A stretch of 12,336 bases of DNA, taken from NCBI GenBank assembly GCA_013696965.1, contig JACCXN010000017.1, positions 1 to 12,336 on the forward strand, read 5' to 3'. The position numbers and the translations under genes were made by a program. Under the pieces are notes generated by a model. The model made no database searches. It worked only from the letters and a program-made list of their open reading frames with translations, and was not told where the DNA came from. Source of the stretch: Bacteroidota bacterium (GTDB lineage Bacteria > Bacteroidota > Bacteroidia > JACCXN01). How positions within the stretch are numbered: the first letter of the stretch is position 1; every line of letters begins with the position of its first letter. Below are positions 1-7,431 of this stretch, piece after piece.

Positions 1-285
1 CTGGCTTTACTGTCAGAAAAACAAAGGCCTTGAAATATATGCATGGGTAATAATGAGTAATCATATTCATCTAGAAGTCAAAAAGAAGAATTGAGTGCTA
101 TTTTAAGAGATTTCAAAAGTTATGCAACCAAAAAAATAATAGAAGAAATTGATTCTTGTAATGAAAGCAGAAAAGAATGGATGTTGAAAATATTCAAAGA
201 TGCAGCATTCAAGCATAAAAGAAATTCGGAATATCAATTTTGGACGCATTGTTTTACCCATGAGATAAAGGCGCTACCAATCAAT
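1..285 (+). pseudogene. REP-associated tyrosine transposase (RAYT), N-terminal half, broken
   Basis: This is the N-terminal part of a Y1/HUH transposase of the RAYT type (IS200/IS605 superfamily), cut by the window start. The frame beginning at base 2 reads WLYCQKNKGLEIYAWVIMSN and then HIHL, which is the HUH metal-binding motif. That frame hits a stop at 92-94. The homology continues from base 91 in another frame (ELSAILRDFKSYATKKI, then SRKEWMLKIF and YQFW). The tyrosine at 121-123 is the likely nucleophile. Frames can be joined by adding one A to the A-run at 80-84, so a frameshift has killed the gene. Similarity fades after YQFW near 245, and from 298 the sequence is the antisense of the peptidase gene. 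The matching C-terminal half is at about 11430-11636. The exact right edge is uncertain. Confidence 0.8.
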
Positions 286-297
286 TCCAAAATAACC

Positions 298-1029
298 CTA
301 AAACCGATTAAGCTTTTCCTGTTTTATTCTCCAGTCTGGAGAGTATTTATCCAACAACCTATAAAACTTTGGGCTGTGGTTTAAATATTTCAAGTGGCAA
401 AGCTCATGGATAATTACATAATCAATACAGTCAATTGGAGCTTTTATAAGGTTTATATTCAAAGTAATATTACCCAGCTTGGTACAGCTTCCCCAACGCT
501 TCTTTAATGTTCTAAAATAAAGAGTGTTCACTTTTATTTTTTCATGCTTGGCTATATGATTCAATTTTATAAAACGATCGTTCAGTTTTTTAATGGCATG
601 TTCTTTATACCATTGCTCTATCAATTCAGCAGCTAATATCTTATCATTTTTATCAGGCATTGAAAGCCAAAAGTACTTCCCCGAAAGCTTTACACTTGGA
701 TCACCCTTGATAACCTTTAAACGATATTGTCTTCCCAAATAGAACATCGTTTCACCACTTACATAATCCTTCTTCGTTTCAAATTTTTCAATTCTCGAAA
801 ATTTCCTCACTTGCTTTTGAATCCAGGGTGCTTTATTTTCTACTTTTTGCATTATTCTGTTTAAGGTTAGTCCAGTTGGTGCTATTACCTTAATTGATTG
901 ATCAGGATGCACTTCAATACCCAGCGTTTTGCGATCACTATAATGTACTTTAAACTTTATAGTTGTTGTTCCGTATTCAATTGACAATTCACAATTGGAA
1001 AATTCAAAATTAGTTCGTTGCTCTAACAT
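298..1029 (-). CDS. YgjP-like (DUF45) zinc metallopeptidase
   Basis: The 243-residue product belongs to the YgjP-like metallopeptidase family (PF01863, related to SprT/WLM peptidases), cytosolic since no signal peptide is visible. The zinc site is HELCH at residues 208-212, with the third ligand probably H218 in NHSPKFY. The family motif KKRWGSC is at 176-182. Members are often found beside type I hsdR genes; substrate and role there are unknown. The ATG at 1029 overlaps the upstream gene's 3' end by 20 bases, indicating cotranscription and probably translational coupling. Roughly the first 17 residues are encoded by degenerate 7-base repeats (979-1014), while family-like sequence starts only at about residue 18 (EYGTTTIKFKV). 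The N-terminus may therefore have been replaced by repeat DNA. This is the last gene of the island; no clear terminator follows. Confidence 0.88.
   Translation of the reverse strand: MLEQRTNFEFSNCELSIEYGTTTIKFKVHYSDRKTLGIEVHPDQSIKVIAPTGLTLNRIMQKVENKAPWIQKQVRKFSRIEKFETKKDYVSGETMFYLGRQYRLKVIKGDPSVKLSGKYFWLSMPDKNDKILAAELIEQWYKEHAIKKLNDRFIKLNHIAKHEKIKVNTLYFRTLKKRWGSCTKLGNITLNINLIKAPIDCIDYVIIHELCHLKYLNHSPKFYRLLDKYSPDWRIKQEKLNRF
979..1014. repeat. Degenerate 7-base tandem repeats (3' side of the four-helix-bundle gene)
   Basis: Five imperfect heptamers can be read on the plus strand: AATTGAC (979-985), AATTCAC (986-992), AATTGGA (993-999), then after one extra A, AATTCAA (1001-1007) and AATTAGT (1008-1014). 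They resemble the cleaner tract at 1396-1458. They contain the stop codon of the four-helix-bundle gene and encode most of residues 6-17 of the peptidase. Confidence 0.7.
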
Positions 1030-1381
1030 ACCCTGCTTTTGAAGATTTTATAATTGATATTAAAAGCCGAAGCAATTCTTTTATACTTATATCTAATTCA
1101 TTATAACAGTTTATGTCAATGTAACCTGATTTAAATAGTAATTCAATCCAATATTCTGTTTCATTGGCTTCCTTTAATGATATTGATAATTTATGAATAA
1201 AATCAGCCTTACTTTGAGCATGTTCAGATTCCTGAATAATTGCTCCTATTGAAGTACCTGATCGTATTGCCTGTTTAGATAATATGTATTCCTTCTTTTC
1301 TATTTGCAAATACTGACCAACCTTTATAATCAACAAAGCAAATTCAAGACTTTTTGTTTTTACTATATTATCTTTTTTCAT
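1010..1381 (-). CDS. Four-helix-bundle protein (23S rRNA intervening-sequence protein family)
   Basis: A 123-residue protein of the four-helix-bundle family (TIGR02436), first known from intervening sequences of 23S rRNA and common as a free-standing gene in Bacteroidota. Visible family blocks are the N-terminal helix with SLEFALLIIKVGQYL (11-25), RSGTSIGAIIQES (40-52) and SKADFIHKLSISLKEANETEYWIELL (57-82). Function is unknown; known members form small all-helical oligomers. The frame stays open to an ATG at 1447, but those 22 extra codons are a translation of the 7-base repeat tract. I chose the ATG at 1381, preceded by an A/G-rich stretch (GAAAAGAAG). The gene sits between hsdR and the peptidase, and 7-base repeats lie on both of its sides, so it may be a later insert into an hsdR-peptidase pair. 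Confidence 0.85.
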   Translation of the reverse strand: MKKDNIVKTKSLEFALLIIKVGQYLQIEKKEYILSKQAIRSGTSIGAIIQESEHAQSKADFIHKLSISLKEANETEYWIELLFKSGYIDINCYNELDISIKELLRLLISIIKSSKAGYVRATN

Positions 1382-1395
1382 CTTCTTTTCTATTA

Positions 1396-1458
1396 AATTG
1401 ATAATTGATAATTGACAATTGACAATTGACAATTGTTCATTGTTCATTGTTCATTGTT
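1396..1458. repeat. Nine 7-base tandem repeats between hsdR and the four-helix-bundle gene
   Basis: Nine heptamers run in perfect register on the plus strand: AATTGAT twice, AATTGAC three times, AATTGTT once and CATTGTT three times. They fill most of the 83 bases between the hsdR stop and the chosen start of the four-helix-bundle gene. Because 7 is not a multiple of 3, the open frame across them gives a quasi-repeating peptide (EQLSIVNCQLSI), which explains a misleading upstream ATG at 1447. AATTG cores can pair with their neighbours, so short hairpins are possible. Such tracts are slippage-prone. Confidence 0.92.
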
Positions 1459-1464
1459 AATTAA

Positions 1465-4400
1465 TTAAAACTTATGTTTCGCTACTTTCAAAACTTCATC
1501 CAAGATCGCATCTATCTGACTAAAGGAAATCTCAACACCTAATTCTTTTCTTTTTGCTAATAAATAATCTTCCAAATCATTCTTCATCTGCTTTTGCACA
1601 TCATCGTTTCGTTTCCAGTCTCTGATGGTTAGCCTTTGAATTATCTCGGTAATTTCAACACCCATTTTAGCCAATGATTCTGTTACCGAAGAAGGAACAG
1701 GCTCAGTGCTTGCAGGTAAAATGCTCTCCGCTATTATCCCATAAAAGGCACGTGCTTCCGGTTTGCCATTTAATACAGTTGGAATACCATCATTTGATCC
1801 ATTGATAAGATTATCTCTGTTTTTTAATATCGTTTCTAAATATTGTCCTTCCGTTAATCTTCTATCTTGAAAAGCCTTGATAGTTTCATCTATCAATTGT
1901 GAGAATTTTTTATAGAATACCGGATCTTCATCCATCTTTTCAGAGATCACCTTTTTCATTTTATAGGCAATGGCATCCGCTTTAGATGCAACAGAACCTG
2001 TAACTCTCTGAACCTCTTGCTTAAATATCTCCTCATCAAAAATATTTATGGATTCTGTTATTTGCTCAACGCCTTCTGCACCAATGTAAGTGTCTAAAAG
2101 CTTTCGGACTCTTGCTTCGTATTCTTTATAGTGGATCTTTTCCGCATATCGAACGGAAACTGATGCTCTTAAACTTTGGAAAAACTTCAGTTCACTCAGA
2201 TATTGATGAATCTGTTTATCGCTGAATAATTTGTAGAATTCGTCAGATGATAAAGCAACTTGAAGATTCTTTGCAAAAGCGGTCAGTTTTTCAATAAACA
2301 AATCCCTTCTGTCTTTCGGAGCAAGGAAACGTTCCATTGCCTCAATATCTTTCTTATTGGCAACTTCCTTAAATACGTCCCACAATTCTGAATTGCGCTG
2401 GGGAAGCTTTTTAATTTCTTCCAATACATTAACTACCGTTCCAATTAAATCATGTTCATCAAATTCCTGCAAAGCACTGTATTGCGTTAAGGCAGAATCT
2501 AATTGACCAAGAATACCTACGTAATCAATAATAAATCCGAAATCCTTTCCTTCATGCAAACGGTTAACACGTGCTATTGCTTGTAAAAGATTATGTTCTG
2601 CAAGTGGTTTGGCAATATATAAAAAAGAGCAATTTGGAGAATCGAAACCGGTAAGCAGTTTACTTACAACAATTAAAAGTTCTACATCGTCATCATTGCT
2701 TTTAAATTTGCTGATTGTAGATTCCTCATAAGCTTCAGGAGTTCCGTTACGAGTGACAATGCGTTTCCAAAACTTTTGAACCTCATCATTTGGTTCTTCA
2801 TCAACTTCTTCATGATCCTCTCTCGTATCCGGTGCTGAAATTATAACAGCGGTGTTTATTTTTAATGCAGGATTGGTTTGTTCTTCAAAATACTTCTGGT
2901 ATTTCATTGCTGTTGCCTTCAATGGAACGGCAAGCATCGCTTTGAATTTTGTTCCTTTTACATTTTTGCAGAAATGTTGTGAAATATCAAATGCGATTTC
3001 TTCTACCACCTGGCCCGATTTATATATTTCTGTGAGCGAAGAAAATTTTCTTTTTAGGTCTTTAGTTTGATACATAGTCAAAGGTTCTGCTAAACGGTCG
3101 AAACCTTTATCAATTTGCCCCTGATTAACCGTTAGTTTTGCCGATCTCCCTTCATAGAGCAAAGGAACCACTGCTTTGTCTTTTACCGCCTGATTGATGG
3201 TGTATTTATCAATAAACCCACCAAACTTATCTGCTGTGCTTTTGTCTTTTTTCAAAAGTGGAGTACCTGTAAAGCCTATATAACATGCTTTTGGAAGCAC
3301 ACGTTTCATTTTGGCATGAGTAGAACCGTATTGACTTCTATGGCTCTCATCAACCAAAACAAATATATTCGAAGATTGATTGTTAAAGTCCTTTCTGTTT
3401 AAAGCACTTTCAAACTTATCTATAACCGTGGTAATAATCTCAACACCACTTTCATTTATTAACTCAATCAAATGATTTCCGCTTTTTGCTCGTAAAGCTT
3501 CTTTACCACAGGCATTAAAGGTGGAAGATATTTGCTTGTCCAAATCAATACGGTCAGTAACTATGATGATCCTTGGATTTATAATCTCTTTTTCCAAAGC
3601 GATGCTTTTTGCAAGCATTACCATTGTTAAAGATTTTCCACTTCCCTGAGTATGCCATATTACGCCACCTTTACGCTGGCCATCATTATTGAACTCTTTT
3701 ATCCTATCTAAAGAGTTCTTTACAGCTGTATATTGCTGATATCGGGCAATTTTCTTTACTCCTCCATCATACAAAGTAAATTTGAAAACCAATTCCATTA
3801 ATCTATCCGGACTGCAAAGCGAATAAAGAACTTTATCCTGTTCCGTTGGTAAGCGGTCTTCCGCTTTTATTCCATTTGCATTGGAGTTAATTATCTTTTT
3901 AACAATATGTTCAACATCTTGCTGTTCCTGCCAAAAACTCCAAAATTTAGGTTTGGTATCAATAGCTCCATATTTAACCTCATTTGGCTGAACAGCCAAC
4001 AGGAGCTGGTTATAATAAAATAATTTCGGAACACCTTGTTCTTTGCCCTGATTGCGGGTATGTTGGGAAATGCTTTCTTCAATGGAAGAATTCTTATCTC
4101 TTCTTTTATTTTCAATTACAACAAATGGAATACCGTTTACAAATAAAACGATATCCGGCCTGCGAGTATCTGTTAAACCATCAACCACATATTCATCGGT
4201 TATGTGAAATACGTTGTTATGGATGTTTTCCCAATCAATGTATTTAATAGTGAAGCTTTTTTTATCTCCCTGAATTGTTTCTTCAAAGCTTTTTCCTAAA
4301 GAAATTAAATCATACGCACGCTCATTGGTACGGACTAATCCATCATCCTGCAAGTTTTTTAATGCATGAATAGAAGCATGAATATTCCCATCAGAAAATT

Positions 4401-4596
4401 TATGCTTATTTCCTTTGTACTCAAAGCTATTTAATTCCTTCAGCCTCTCTTCTAAGATTCCCTCTAAAATAACGTTGCTTTTAATATTTCCACGTTGGCT
4501 GTCAGTTTCCTGTGGGGAAATATATTTCCAGCCAAGTTTTTGAAGCAGCAGTAAGGCAGGGAGTTGAGAATCGTTGTTTTCCTGGTAGTTAGTCAT
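1465..4596 (-). CDS. hsdR: Type I restriction enzyme, restriction/translocase subunit HsdR
   Basis: The 1043-residue product has the length and layout of a full HsdR, the ATP-driven motor and nuclease of the type I complex. The N-terminal PD-(D/E)xK nuclease shows PD at 147-148 (D148) and ExK at 162-164. The SF2 helicase core follows: Walker A HTQGSGKS at 315-322, motif II DESH at 416-419, TGTP at 443-446 and motif VI QAIARVNR at 672-679. The C-terminal third is mainly helical and should contact the methyltransferase core. No catalytic residue is missing and there is no frameshift. Start is the ATG at 4596; no Shine-Dalgarno or Bacteroidota promoter consensus is obvious directly upstream. It is cut off from hsdS by 1.5 kb of repeat/transposase DNA, so its expression must come from read-through or from a promoter I could not identify. 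Confidence 0.97.
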   Translation of the reverse strand: MTNYQENNDSQLPALLLLQKLGWKYISPQETDSQRGNIKSNVILEGILEERLKELNSFEYKGNKHKFSDGNIHASIHALKNLQDDGLVRTNERAYDLISLGKSFEETIQGDKKSFTIKYIDWENIHNNVFHITDEYVVDGLTDTRRPDIVLFVNGIPFVVIENKRRDKNSSIEESISQHTRNQGKEQGVPKLFYYNQLLLAVQPNEVKYGAIDTKPKFWSFWQEQQDVEHIVKKIINSNANGIKAEDRLPTEQDKVLYSLCSPDRLMELVFKFTLYDGGVKKIARYQQYTAVKNSLDRIKEFNNDGQRKGGVIWHTQGSGKSLTMVMLAKSIALEKEIINPRIIIVTDRIDLDKQISSTFNACGKEALRAKSGNHLIELINESGVEIITTVIDKFESALNRKDFNNQSSNIFVLVDESHRSQYGSTHAKMKRVLPKACYIGFTGTPLLKKDKSTADKFGGFIDKYTINQAVKDKAVVPLLYEGRSAKLTVNQGQIDKGFDRLAEPLTMYQTKDLKRKFSSLTEIYKSGQVVEEIAFDISQHFCKNVKGTKFKAMLAVPLKATAMKYQKYFEEQTNPALKINTAVIISAPDTREDHEEVDEEPNDEVQKFWKRIVTRNGTPEAYEESTISKFKSNDDDVELLIVVSKLLTGFDSPNCSFLYIAKPLAEHNLLQAIARVNRLHEGKDFGFIIDYVGILGQLDSALTQYSALQEFDEHDLIGTVVNVLEEIKKLPQRNSELWDVFKEVANKKDIEAMERFLAPKDRRDLFIEKLTAFAKNLQVALSSDEFYKLFSDKQIHQYLSELKFFQSLRASVSVRYAEKIHYKEYEARVRKLLDTYIGAEGVEQITESINIFDEEIFKQEVQRVTGSVASKADAIAYKMKKVISEKMDEDPVFYKKFSQLIDETIKAFQDRRLTEGQYLETILKNRDNLINGSNDGIPTVLNGKPEARAFYGIIAESILPASTEPVPSSVTESLAKMGVEITEIIQRLTIRDWKRNDDVQKQMKNDLEDYLLAKRKELGVEISFSQIDAILDEVLKVAKHKF

Positions 4597-4766
4597 TTCA
4601 ATAATACTTTAGAGATTTTTTCATGCTGGTAAAATATTTGTAGCGTTGCATCTGAGATTCATCTTTCCAATATTCGTTAGAATGGAAGAAGGAGTTCGGA
4701 AGACGCTAACCCAAGATGGTTGGCGTTTTCTGCTTAATGTATTGGACCGGGGTGTCCCTGATCGGT
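4597..4766. other. Unassigned intergenic stretch upstream of hsdR
   Basis: No recognisable gene was found. The plus strand has a short open frame from 4613 to 4765 without an early ATG (internal ATG at 4682, stop TAA at 4763-4765), whose peptide ends in LLNVLDRGVPDR. A minus-strand open frame also crosses the stretch and runs on into the palindromic repeats. Neither matches a family I know. The plus-strand frame ends just before a plus-oriented terminator hairpin, so it could be the 3' relic of an old plus-strand gene or repeat element. Confidence 0.4.
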
Positions 4767-4806
4767 AAGAAGCCAAACCATGTGTTTGGCTTCTTGTTTT
4801 TAAAAA
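4767..4806 (+). terminator. Rho-independent terminator-like hairpin, plus direction
   Basis: A perfect 12-bp stem, AAGAAGCCAAAC (4767-4778) pairing with GTTTGGCTTCTT (4784-4795) across a 5-base loop, is followed on the plus strand by GTTTTTAAAAA. On the minus strand the sequence after the stem has no U-tract. It should therefore stop plus-strand transcription, although every intact gene nearby is on the minus strand. It may shield hsdR from antisense transcripts or be left over from a lost plus-strand gene. Confidence 0.75.
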
Positions 4807-4815
4807 CATCTTAAA

Positions 4816-5033
4816 ATCCCATAGGGATGCGACTTTGGTAACCCGAATAATCATTTCCATGAAATCCCATCGGGATGATATTCTGGTAATAACCGAATAA
4901 AAATAATTCGCAAAAATCACGTAAAGATTTCTCCTTTTGGGAGAGAAGCCGTTATCATTTATCTCCAAATCCCGTAGGGATGATATTCTGGTAATAACTG
5001 AATAAAAACCATTGCGCAAAATCCCGTAGGGAT
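4816..5033 (+). repeat. REP-like palindrome array, left of the transposase gene
   Basis: Five copies of a 13-base palindrome ATCCC-NNN-GGGAT occur at 4816-4828, 4864-4876, 4916-4928 (degenerate), 4969-4981 and 5021-5033. Better copies are followed by a tail like GATATTCTGGTAATAACYGA, so the unit is about 50 bases and has an orientation. They lie downstream of the IS200-like gene with their tails pointing towards it. The spacing recalls CRISPR, but the stretches between palindromes are themselves repeated and there are no cas genes. Confidence 0.85.
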
Positions 5034-5040
5034 GATATTT
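4968..5040. repeat. 73-base direct repeat, left copy
   Basis: These 73 bases recur at 5829-5901 with a single difference (GATGATATT here, GATGGTATT there). Each copy contains two ATCCCGTAGGGAT palindromes and the linker between them. The two copies stand in the same orientation on either side of the transposase gene, 861 bases apart. Confidence 0.9.
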
Positions 5041-5056
5041 TAGCATAAGGCTTATT

Positions 5057-5521
5057 TTAAATATCCCCATAAAATTCAAACAAATATTTTTCTTCATGTT
5101 CAATCTCAAAGTTGTTTAACATTTCCAGGTATTCTTCCTTAAAGGATTTTTTTTTGTGATGCTCTTCCTGTTTCATTATATAATTGATTACCGCATTCCT
5201 CTGGCTCCTACTGTATGAAAATGCCCCATATCCTTCCTGCCATTGAAACTTACCTTTTATAAATTTTTTATCATTGATCCATTTAGAACTATTTGCTTTT
5301 ACTTTTTGCAGTAATTGGGAAACGCTCAGTGCAGGTGGCAGCCCGAAAAATATATGAACATGGTCCTGCCATCCTCCAACTGCAAGTGATTTCGCTTCGG
5401 TTTGAATGATGCCCGATATATATCGGTGCAATTCATCCCGCCATTCTTTGGTAATAATATTTTCGCGGCCTTTTACAGCGAATACCGCCTGGATTGAAAT
5501 TTGAGAATAGGTGTTTGCCAT
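5057..5521 (-). CDS. tnpA: IS200/IS605-type Y1 (HUH) transposase
   Basis: A 154-residue single-domain Y1 transposase (Transposase_17, PF01797) that would nick and rejoin single-stranded DNA at hairpins. The HUH motif is HVH at 54-56 (GGWQDHVHIFFGLPP), and the nucleophile is most likely Y114 in INYIMKQEEHH, with Q118 in the usual YxxxQ position. The length is complete and no frameshift is seen. The frame extends 5 codons further to an ATG at 5536, but that start lies inside a palindrome and the family normally begins at MANTYSQI, so I use 5521. There is no accessory tnpB and no strong promoter. The gene is flanked on both sides by ATCCC-NNN-GGGAT palindromes in opposite orientation and by 73-base direct repeats, so it is probably the enzyme that spreads these palindromes. 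Confidence 0.9.
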   Translation of the reverse strand: MANTYSQISIQAVFAVKGRENIITKEWRDELHRYISGIIQTEAKSLAVGGWQDHVHIFFGLPPALSVSQLLQKVKANSSKWINDKKFIKGKFQWQEGYGAFSYSRSQRNAVINYIMKQEEHHKKKSFKEEYLEMLNNFEIEHEEKYLFEFYGDI

Positions 5522-5534
5522 AAAGATAAATGTC

Positions 5535-5761
5535 ATCCCTGACGGGATTTTAATATTTTTTAATTTAATTTTCTACCAAAAGATCGTCCCTACGGGACTT
5601 TAAATGGTTTATTTTTCTGCTACCAATATTTCATCCCTACGGGATTTAATATTTTCCGTTTTTTCTGATACCATAATTTAATCTCTACCAAAATGCCATC
5701 CCTAAATGGATTTAATGTTGTTCAGTTTTTTCTGTTACCATAATAATATCCCTAACGGGAT
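5535..5761 (-). repeat. REP-like palindrome array, right of the transposase gene (inverted orientation)
   Basis: Palindromes lie at 5535-5548 (4-base loop), 5586-5598, 5633-5645, 5698-5711 (degenerate) and 5748-5761. Their tails (for example TACCAATATTTC before the palindrome) are the reverse complement of the tails left of the transposase, so the two arrays face each other. The 5586-5598 copy reads GTCCCTACGGGAC: the outer A-T pair has become G-C with both arms changed, so pairing is kept. Confidence 0.8.
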
Positions 5762-5793
5762 TAACCATTTTTTTACAATCCCGGCAAAATGAA

Positions 5794-5941
5794 ATCCCGG
5801 TAATACCCATATAATAACAATCGTCAGCAATCCCGTAGGGATGGTATTCTGGTAATAACTGAATAAAAACCATTGCGCAAAATCCCGTAGGGATGATATT
5901 TCTCTCCGTTTATCGCAATAAAAATTAAATGTTTTGCTCAT
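5794..5941. repeat. Long direct repeat (about 148 bases), first copy
   Basis: This block begins with ATCCCGGTAATACCC and ends with AAATGTTTTGCTCAT, and is repeated at 6001-6149 with scattered differences, mostly in the middle. It contains palindromes at 5830-5842 and 5882-5894 and includes the right copy of the 73-base repeat (5829-5901). Both copies read in the same direction; about 60 bases with one inverted palindrome (5973-5985) lie between them. Confidence 0.85.
5829..5901. repeat. 73-base direct repeat, right copy
   Basis: This matches 4968-5040 at 72 of 73 positions by eye. Together the copies bracket the IS200-like gene, so homologous recombination between them could remove the transposase and leave one copy behind. 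Confidence 0.9.
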
Positions 5942-6000
5942 GTTTTTATATTTTTTCTGCTACCAATATTTCATCCCTACGGGATTAACCATTTGTATTA

Positions 6001-6149
6001 ATCCCGGTAATACCCGAATAATAACAATCGTCAGCAATCCCATAGGGATGGTATTCTGGTAATAACTGAATAAAACCCAATCTCAAAAAATCCCGTAGGA
6101 ATGATATTTCTCTCCGTTCATCGCAATAAAAATTAAATGTTTTGCTCAT
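6001..6149. repeat. Long direct repeat (about 149 bases), second copy, abutting hsdS
   Basis: This is the second copy of the 5794-5941 block, with palindromes at 6037-6049 (ATCCCATAGGGAT) and 6090-6102 (one arm mismatch). It ends three bases before the hsdS stop codon. Transcripts leaving hsdS on the minus strand therefore enter a series of hairpins at once, which could block 3' exonucleases or reduce read-through into hsdR. That effect is inferred. Confidence 0.82.
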
Positions 6150-6152
6150 AAT

Positions 6153-7394
6153 CTATATTTTTATCCTCACTTTACCTGTAAGTAAAAGCTGCATTAAGCC
6201 TTTTTTTTGAAGTTTTAATTTTTCAAGTTGTGATTTTAATTTTTGAATTTCTATATCTGCAAAGGATAAAACTGATCCAATTTTGACTTGTTCATTTTTA
6301 TCATTTGGAATTGAAATTTCTAACTCCTTTATATCTGTACTTGAAACTGAAGTAAACGTACTGCCCTGTTCAAATTCAACCCATTTCGGTTCAAAGTTTA
6401 ATAAGATTTGATATAAAAATTCACTATCAATCTGATTTGCCTTGAAAGCACAAATTCCTCGCCCAATACAAGCATGATGAAGAGATTTTGCTATTGCACC
6501 CACTGGGGCTCTTACGGTCATTAAAACATCTCCCACATTGCAAACCTTAGTTGGTTTGTTTGTATAAATTCTCGGTGTTGACACTCTGTTTTTAATATCT
6601 GCATTTCCTTGAAGTAGTGGAATGCCATTTCCATCTGAATTGTAAGAGATTGAATCAGGTGATTGTCCCATCACAATATTAGTAACATCACCTAACAAAA
6701 CATTTCCCCATTCAGCATTCGCAAACTCCTTAAACCTAACCTTCCCTGTAAGCAAATTTTGCATTAAAGCTTTCTTGCGTTTTTCTTTTTTTGAAATAAG
6801 AAGATTTGTTTTTTCTATTGCAACATCGCAGGTGCTGAGGATTTCGGCAATGGCGGTTTGTTCGGAAAAATTATTGGGGATAGCGACCTTTATTTTCCTA
6901 AGAAGACCAATAGAGATCTCTTGTAGCGCAGAACCATTTAAAGATTGTTCTAATATTTTTCTTGTATGCATTGAGCTAATCTGCTGCTGAAGAAAATCAG
7001 GAGATATCTTTTTAAGAGGTGAAATTAACGCCACTCCTCTTGTCAAATTTGCACCAACAAGAGAAATTGGAACTTTCGCAACTTCTCCAACTTTTCCACG
7101 AAGAGGCATTATTAAATCATCTTTTTTTAAAATTGTCCTTTTATAACTTTGACTAATTTCGGTTGTTGTAGTAATTAAATCATCCTCATTAATTTTGTTT
7201 TCATTTATATTTATAACTCTAATACATTTTACTCCTCCTTCCACATTAATTCCTGTTTGAACTATACCATAAGAAATGGGTCTTTCTTTTGAAGTAATTT
7301 CGTGAAGTTCGTAACATGTCCAATCCTTCGGTATTAAACCAACAGGTGAAAATGTAAAATCTGTTTTTGTTTTCACTTCGGTTGGCAGCATCAT
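6153..7394 (-). CDS. hsdS: Type I restriction enzyme specificity subunit HsdS, two TRDs
   Basis: This 413-residue protein has the normal size of HsdS, which reads the two halves of the DNA target and holds two HsdM subunits. The layout is TRD1 (about 20-180), a central helical repeat ending KKALMQNLLTGKVR (207-220), TRD2 (about 228-365) and a C-terminal helical repeat ending QKKGLMQLLLTGKVR (396-410). These near-identical ends of the two helices are the classic internal duplication of HsdS. TRD2 carries the common motif GDVLMTVRAPVG (288-299). Start ATG at 7394 is followed by a second ATG, so the start is ambiguous by one codon. It lies 37 bases downstream of the phosphoesterase stop. Which sequence it recognises cannot be read from the protein. 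Confidence 0.95.
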   Translation of the reverse strand: MMLPTEVKTKTDFTFSPVGLIPKDWTCYELHEITSKERPISYGIVQTGINVEGGVKCIRVININENKINEDDLITTTTEISQSYKRTILKKDDLIMPLRGKVGEVAKVPISLVGANLTRGVALISPLKKISPDFLQQQISSMHTRKILEQSLNGSALQEISIGLLRKIKVAIPNNFSEQTAIAEILSTCDVAIEKTNLLISKKEKRKKALMQNLLTGKVRFKEFANAEWGNVLLGDVTNIVMGQSPDSISYNSDGNGIPLLQGNADIKNRVSTPRIYTNKPTKVCNVGDVLMTVRAPVGAIAKSLHHACIGRGICAFKANQIDSEFLYQILLNFEPKWVEFEQGSTFTSVSSTDIKELEISIPNDKNEQVKIGSVLSFADIEIQKLKSQLEKLKLQKKGLMQLLLTGKVRIKI

Positions 7395-7431
7395 TGTTTT
7401 AAATTTTTTGTATGGAATTCCATGTGTTCAT

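Noticed and set aside
80-94. Programmed -1 frameshift in the RAYT remnant
   Set aside because: The run CAAAAAG is one base short of the usual A_AAA_AAG slippery site, the change is also explained by loss of one A, and the gene is truncated further on.
1382-1447. Upstream start (ATG 1447) for the four-helix-bundle gene
   Set aside because: The extra 22 residues are encoded by the tandem 7-base repeats, while family sequence begins at the ATG at 1381, which has an A/G-rich leader.
4621-5109. 162-codon minus-strand open frame
   Set aside because: Its peptide is a translation of the palindromic repeats (ITRISSLRDFE-like words recur) and has no family resemblance; it also overlaps the end of the transposase gene.
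5522-5536. Upstream start (ATG 5536) for the IS200-like transposase
   Set aside because: It overlaps a palindrome of the array and the family normally starts at MANTYSQI.
5735-5941. 68-codon minus-strand open frame
   Set aside because: It lies entirely in repeat DNA and its codons follow the repeat, with no independent sign of coding.
4816-6102. CRISPR array
   Set aside because: The regular 50-base spacing is suggestive, but the repeat is only a 13-base palindrome, it occurs in both orientations, the sequences between copies are themselves repeated and not unique spacers, and no cas genes are present.
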